A stretch of DNA of 27,845 nucleotides. Source: an uncultured Dorea sp. GTDB taxonomy: Bacteria > Bacillota > Clostridia > Lachnospirales > Lachnospiraceae. A program made the translations under genes and the position numbers. The stretch spans positions 1-27,845 of the forward strand of contig CAJUTH010000042.1 in the NCBI GenBank assembly GCA_910589275.1, in the 5' to 3' direction. Positions 24,502 through 27,845 of the stretch are shown here, piece after piece (the stretch's first letter is position 1; each line of letters opens with the position of its first letter). A model generated the notes under the pieces. That model did not search any database, had not been told where the DNA came from, and saw only the letters and a list, made by a program, of their open reading frames with translations.

Positions 24502-24741
24502 ATGAAAAGAGAAGAAATATCAGAAAAGGTAATCCTCATTTTTAAAAAGGTGTTTCATGATGATACGCTTACTGTAAACGATGATACATCAATAAAAAAC
24601 TGGGATTCTTTTGAACGGATTGATGTAATTGTTGCAATAGAAGAAGAATTTGGCATCCGGTTTCCCATGAAAAAGATCATGGCATCGGAGAGTATAGGGG
24701 AAATAATAGATACGGTACTCGAAACAATAAAGCTCTCTTAA
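24502..24741 (+). CDS. Acyl/peptidyl carrier protein, WDS type (carrier 6)
   Basis: The 79-residue protein has SIKNWDSFERIDVIVAIEEEFGI with phosphopantetheine Ser36. It falls in the W-D-S class with carriers 1 and 2, though helix 2 (ERIDVIVAIEEEFGIRF) is nearest to ordinary acyl carrier proteins and differs from the G-H-I-x-L-I of the other two. It is the last gene of the island, 10 bases after the phosphotransferase, with an AAAGGAG site, and is followed by the terminator. Being placed after W3 and the phosphotransferase, it may serve the SDR/ligase pair at 19485-21676. Confidence 0.86.
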   Translation: MKREEISEKVILIFKKVFHDDTLTVNDDTSIKNWDSFERIDVIVAIEEEFGIRFPMKKIMASESIGEIIDTVLETIKLS

Positions 24742-24761
24742 AATGCTTCGAAGTATTTATA

Positions 24762-24815
24762 AAAGAGATAAAAAGCTTCTTCGGTGACATCAAGACTGCC
24801 GAAGAAGCTCTCTTT
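24762..24815. terminator. Bidirectional rho-independent terminator between converging genes
   Basis: AGCTTCTTCGG (24774-24784) pairs perfectly with CCGAAGAAGCT (24799-24809) around a 14-base loop. AAAGAG (24762-24767) and CTCTTT (24810-24815) extend the stem after a bulge. On the minus strand the hairpin is followed by TTTT, on the plus strand by CTCTTT, so it can end both the island transcript and the converging ATPase transcript. Confidence 0.85.
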
Positions 24816-24825
24816 CAATTAAAAT

Positions 24826-26511
24826 CTATCCAATCAGAACCTTCTTTCCTTCAAAGGCGAATCCATACTTCCTGATCCGCTCCGGCGTAATCCCGCCGGA
24901 TGTTAAACCGGCCTCATAGTTCTTCTCCTCAATCTGCCTGAGGGCTTCCGCAACTGTATCTTCTAAAGTTTTGTTCTTATTGGGATTACATGTCTTAAAT
25001 TCCATGATAAATGCATCGTCCGTATCATTAAATGGTTCAAGCATCACATCATAACGTCCAAAACCACTTTCTCTGTTAGAAGTAATTTTATATCTGTCTG
25101 CCAGATCTGTCATCAGTCCGAGCACAAAGCCGTGATAGAACCGTTCCGGCTCAGCTTCTCCCAGCGCGTTCTTTCCCGTGTCAAAATAGCTAAAAGTTGC
25201 GGCGGATACCCGGTTCATATACGCGTTCATAGCTTCCAAGTCTCCTGCCAGAAGCGCCTTGATAAATTCATTATATGCCGGAACAAACCGGGCAAACCAT
25301 CCCTCTATCACCCTCTGGAACATAATCCGGATCTCTTTATTTGTCAAGGCAAGTTCAAATTCTTCGACGCCTGATGCTGCATCTACAGTGTGGTTTACTA
25401 ATTTCAAATAGCCTCCTGCAAGGAGAAGACTCCAAACAGCATTGCCGTCATAGTCCAGCTGGCTGAATACAATCTGCTCATCAATCTGCGTGTGCAGAGA
25501 TTTCCCTGTCAATAAATCTTCCATTACGATCTTGATATCAGGAGTTCCTTCACGGATCAATTTTCCAATCAGGCTGTTGCTGCTTGTGTTCGCCCAATAC
25601 GTAGAAAACGTTCCATATTTTAAATAATTCAGGATAGACCATGGATTATAAATGTCCGTTTTGTTCCCAAAAGTAAATCCATCATACCAGTCTTTCACAT
25701 CGCTTTGTTTGGATATCAGACCATACTCATTCAAGGCATCTAGGACTTCTTCCTGAGTAAAGCCAAAGCTATCCGCATACAGGTCTGATATCGTTGTAAC
25801 TACTGTCAGATTATTTAAGTCTGAAAAAATAGATTCCTTGCTTACCCGTGTGATTCCTGTCATAAGAGCCTTTTCCAGATAAGGATTTGTTTTAAATGCC
25901 GCATTGAACATACTTCTGGTAAAATTAACCAGCTCCTCCCAGTATCCATATACATATGCTTCCTGCAGCGGCGTGTCATATTCATCTAAGAGTATAATTA
26001 CTTTTTTCTTATAATAGCGCATTAAATAATTCGATAAAGCACGGAGAGAGCCTGCCGCTAAATAATTCTCCATCTCAGCGGAGATTTTCTGATACTGTTC
26101 TTTTTCATCCGTGTTCATGCAGTCTGCAGCCAGCAAATAATCATGCTTGTTATACAGTTCCTTAATAACCTGGCAGATCTGTTTTCTGGCATCATCAAAA
26201 GAGGTCTCCTTTATACTGGCAAAGCTAAGAGAGATTACGGGGTAAGTTCCCTGCAGCCTGCGGTATGTTTCCTCTTTCCAAATGGATAAATCCCTGAATA
26301 ACTCTTCTTTTCCAGCATATTCAACCGAAAAAAATTGTTCTGTCATACTTATGTTCAGAGTCTTTCCAAAACGGCGGGGTCGTGTAATCAATGTTACTAC
26401 ATCACCGTTTTCCCACCATTCTTTGATAAATCCGGTCTTATCTATATAAAAATTACCGCTGGTAATCAACCGTTCAAAATCTTGATGTCCGATTCCAACT
26501 GTTCTTGCCAT
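24826..26511 (-). CDS. AAA-ATPase-like protein with C-terminal PD-(D/E)XK nuclease domain
   Basis: The 561-residue protein has a P-loop variant TRPRRFGKT with Lys50 and Walker B KVIILLDEYD near 170-180 (AAA-ATPase_like family). At the C-terminus a PD-(D/E)XK nuclease-like core reads GRYDVMLEP...AFIMEFKTC: Asp in YDV and E-x-K in EFK. The family is present in many copies in gut Clostridia and Bacteroides; its function is not established. It is transcribed against the island and has its own promoter and a GAGAGGAGA ribosome site. It separates the island from a broken glycosyltransferase, so it may have arrived by insertion. No transposase signature is seen. Confidence 0.85.
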   Translation of the reverse strand: MARTVGIGHQDFERLITSGNFYIDKTGFIKEWWENGDVVTLITRPRRFGKTLNISMTEQFFSVEYAGKEELFRDLSIWKEETYRRLQGTYPVISLSFASIKETSFDDARKQICQVIKELYNKHDYLLAADCMNTDEKEQYQKISAEMENYLAAGSLRALSNYLMRYYKKKVIILLDEYDTPLQEAYVYGYWEELVNFTRSMFNAAFKTNPYLEKALMTGITRVSKESIFSDLNNLTVVTTISDLYADSFGFTQEEVLDALNEYGLISKQSDVKDWYDGFTFGNKTDIYNPWSILNYLKYGTFSTYWANTSSNSLIGKLIREGTPDIKIVMEDLLTGKSLHTQIDEQIVFSQLDYDGNAVWSLLLAGGYLKLVNHTVDAASGVEEFELALTNKEIRIMFQRVIEGWFARFVPAYNEFIKALLAGDLEAMNAYMNRVSAATFSYFDTGKNALGEAEPERFYHGFVLGLMTDLADRYKITSNRESGFGRYDVMLEPFNDTDDAFIMEFKTCNPNKNKTLEDTVAEALRQIEEKNYEAGLTSGGITPERIRKYGFAFEGKKVLIG

Positions 26512-26580
26512 GCATATCTCCTCTCATTTCTTTTAATGCTCATACTCTGTTCTGTTTCACTTTATTTCTTCATTGACTAT

Positions 26581-26609
26581 ATTATATCGATTATCCGTAT
26601 AAAAAACAA
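26581..26609 (-). promoter_or_regulatory. Sigma-A type promoter for the AAA-ATPase gene
   Basis: On the minus strand TTGTTT (complement of 26604-26609) and a perfect TATAAT (complement of 26581-26586) are separated by exactly 17 bases. Transcription would start near 26573, leaving a leader of about 60 bases before the ATG. Confidence 0.75.
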
Positions 26610-26641
26610 TTCATTTTTGTATTTTCCTTTTATCTCATATA

Positions 26642-26664
26642 TTCAATAAGGTGTACTTATTGAA
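26642..26664. repeat. Perfect inverted repeat at the boundary of the ATPase segment
   Basis: TTCAATAAG (26642-26650) and CTTATTGAA (26656-26664) are perfect inverted repeats with a GTGTA centre. It lies about 33 bases upstream of the ATPase promoter and could be an operator, or the end of an inserted segment. Confidence 0.55.
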
Positions 26665-26687
26665 CTACTAATGTTTAATAAGGTGTA
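26642..26687. repeat. 14-base direct repeat pair flanking the glycosyltransferase breakpoint
   Basis: TTCAATAAGGTGTA (26642-26655) recurs as TTTAATAAGGTGTA (26674-26687), 13 of 14 identical, 32 bases apart start to start. The second copy ends right where recognisable glycosyltransferase sequence begins. Confidence 0.6.
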
Positions 26688-27674
26688 TATAATCAGACAT
26701 ATCCTAATATTGAAGTATACTTTAGGGATAACCAATCTACAGATAATTCCTATGAAATTGCATTAAAATGGAGAGAAAGATTTAAGAAAAAAGGTATTTA
26801 TTGTAAAGTTACTGATAATAAAAGAAATATGGGCAGCGATAAGAATTCTAAGCTGTCGACTAGGGATACGGAAGGTGAATTCGTATACACCCTTGCAAGC
26901 GATGATGCTATCAAGCCCGAATTTATTGAGAGTTGTATAAATGTATTTTTGTATAACCCTGGAGTCGGTACGGTAATTACGCACAGGGAGGAGATTGACG
27001 ACGACGGTAATGTTTATCAAACGCCTTCATTTTATAATAAAAATTGTATAATTGAAGGAGAAAGCCAGGCTGCAGTATATATGATGGCTGGAATCGCGAT
27101 ACCTGGCCAGAGAATGATAAGGAGGACAGTCCTTACTACGGTAGGAAAATATGGGAGAATATTCCAAGTTGCCGGCGATTGGTATGATAATTTTTTATAT
27201 TCCTTGGTAGGTGACGTGGCATATATTAAAGAACCACTTTGCCAGTATCGGGTACATAGGGGGAACGAGACAAATGAATCGGAACTGAAATTATTGGGGA
27301 TTACAGAGCACTATCAATTAATTCATGCATTCTATGATTTGGCTGATAGCTTTGGGTATAAAAAGCCAAAGGAAAGATATTCGGAAGCTGTAAAGAAATT
27401 AGGGTCTATGTGCCTGAGATATGCATTGAAAATGTATAAAAATGAATACAATGAAATTGCTCATAAATATTTACTATTGGCTCCGGTATATAATTCAGAT
27501 ATAACAAGCGATGAAAAATATTGCAGTCTTTTAGCCATGAAGTCATTAGGTAAGGAATTGTTAAAACAAGCAATTAATGATTTTGAAGAAAAGTATTGTT
27601 TAGAGCGGACGAAATCTTATGCGCCTCCGGCAGAGCATTGGGAAATCGACGAGAGTGGCTGTATAATTAAGTGA
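26682..27674 (+). pseudogene. Family 2 glycosyltransferase lacking its N-terminus
   Basis: The frame of the ORF from ATG 26829 is open further upstream to two stops at 26676-26681 and encodes family-2 sequence: YNQTYPNIEVYFRDNQSTDN from 26688, the normal second strand and D-N-x-S-T-D motif. ATG 26829 lies in the conserved N-x-G region before ASDD (the DxD equivalent), so it is not a natural start. The first strand with the nucleotide-binding entry, about 30-40 residues, is missing, and no start codon with a ribosome site is seen upstream. The rest (GQRMIRRTVL, GDWYDNFLY, YRVHRGNETN) is intact to its stop. Likely a 5'-truncated gene; a short, inactive or reprogrammed product is possible. Confidence 0.7.
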
Positions 27675-27703
27675 AAGCAGACCATTACAAAGGAATCAAA
27701 ACG

Positions 27704-27845
27704 ATGAAAGAGAAATCCATGAAAGTAATTATCTTAGCTGGCGGTATGCCCAGCAACATCAGTGAAGAAAATGATAAAATCCCAAAGCCAATGGTAAAAA
27801 TCGGCGACCGTCCGCTCCTGTGGCACATTATGAAATCTTATTCCA
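27704..27845 (+). CDS. Glucose-1-phosphate cytidylyltransferase (RfbF)-like nucleotidyltransferase, 5' part
   Basis: The gene starts at ATG 27704 after AAAGGA and runs off the window; a second in-frame ATG at 27719 is a possible start. The 47 visible residues include KVIILAGG, IPKPMVKIGDRPLLWHIMKSYS, close to RfbF, which makes CDP-glucose for 3,6-dideoxyhexoses and related sugars. The loop that is normally G-L-G-T-R is G-M-P-S-N, so the usual arginine is absent. This may be a recognised subfamily with altered specificity. It suggests another sugar-nucleotide module begins here. Confidence 0.75.
   Translation, partial: MKEKSMKVIILAGGMPSNISEENDKIPKPMVKIGDRPLLWHIMKSYS

Noticed and set aside
1..27845. 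CRISPR arrays, tRNA or rRNA genes
   Set aside because: No regularly spaced direct repeats and no tRNA- or rRNA-like segment were noticed; nearly all sequence is coding.

Overview
The window looks like a chromosome segment of a motile, low-to-moderate G+C member of the Clostridia, most likely Lachnospiraceae. The evidence is purine-rich Shine-Dalgarno sites, A+T-leaning codon use, clostridial-type flagellin, CDP-glycerol-transferase-like and AAA-ATPase/PD-(D/E)XK families, and the last codons of a flagellin gene at the left edge (NQVPQGVLQLLQ-stop, bases 1-39). No species call is possible from the sequence alone.

Layout. (1) 1-93: flagellin 3' end and its terminator. (2) 210-24741: 25 genes on the + strand, closely packed (most gaps under 40 bp, several overlaps), which I read as one flagellin glycosylation island. 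It opens with a GT2-TPR glycosyltransferase and a cytidylyltransferase-like/class V aminotransferase pair. It closes with a CDP-glycerol-phosphotransferase-like protein and a carrier protein. Between them lies an unusual carrier-protein set: six free-standing phosphopantetheine carrier proteins, four adenylate-forming ligases, five GNAT-type acyltransferases, three WcbI-like proteins, a PLP decarboxylase, a ketopantoate-reductase-like enzyme, an SDR and a metallo-beta-lactamase-fold hydrolase. (3) 24762-24815: a bidirectional terminator. (4) 24826-26511: a minus-strand AAA-ATPase/PD-(D/E)XK gene with its own strong promoter. (5) 26642-26687: short direct and inverted repeats at the junction with a glycosyltransferase gene that has lost its 5' end (26682-27674). 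(6) 27704-end: the start of an RfbF-like nucleotidyltransferase.

How the genes may work together (inference). Small carboxylic or amino acids are activated by the ligases and loaded on dedicated carriers. Some are modified on the carrier, for example by the decarboxylase in the ligase-decarboxylase-carrier run 12877-15840. They are then transferred to amino or hydroxyl groups of the flagellin glycan or its nucleotide-sugar precursor by GNAT or WcbI-like proteins. The cytidylyltransferase, aminotransferase and CDP-glycerol-type phosphotransferase would add a phosphate-linked amino compound, in the manner of the Clostridioides difficile type A flagellin modification. The window holds no ketosynthase, condensation domain, MBOAT (DltB), recognisable type I thioesterase or phosphopantetheinyl transferase, so this is neither a normal NRPS/PKS nor a Dlt operon. 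A carrier-protein route for acylating a surface glycan is the likely undescribed system here.
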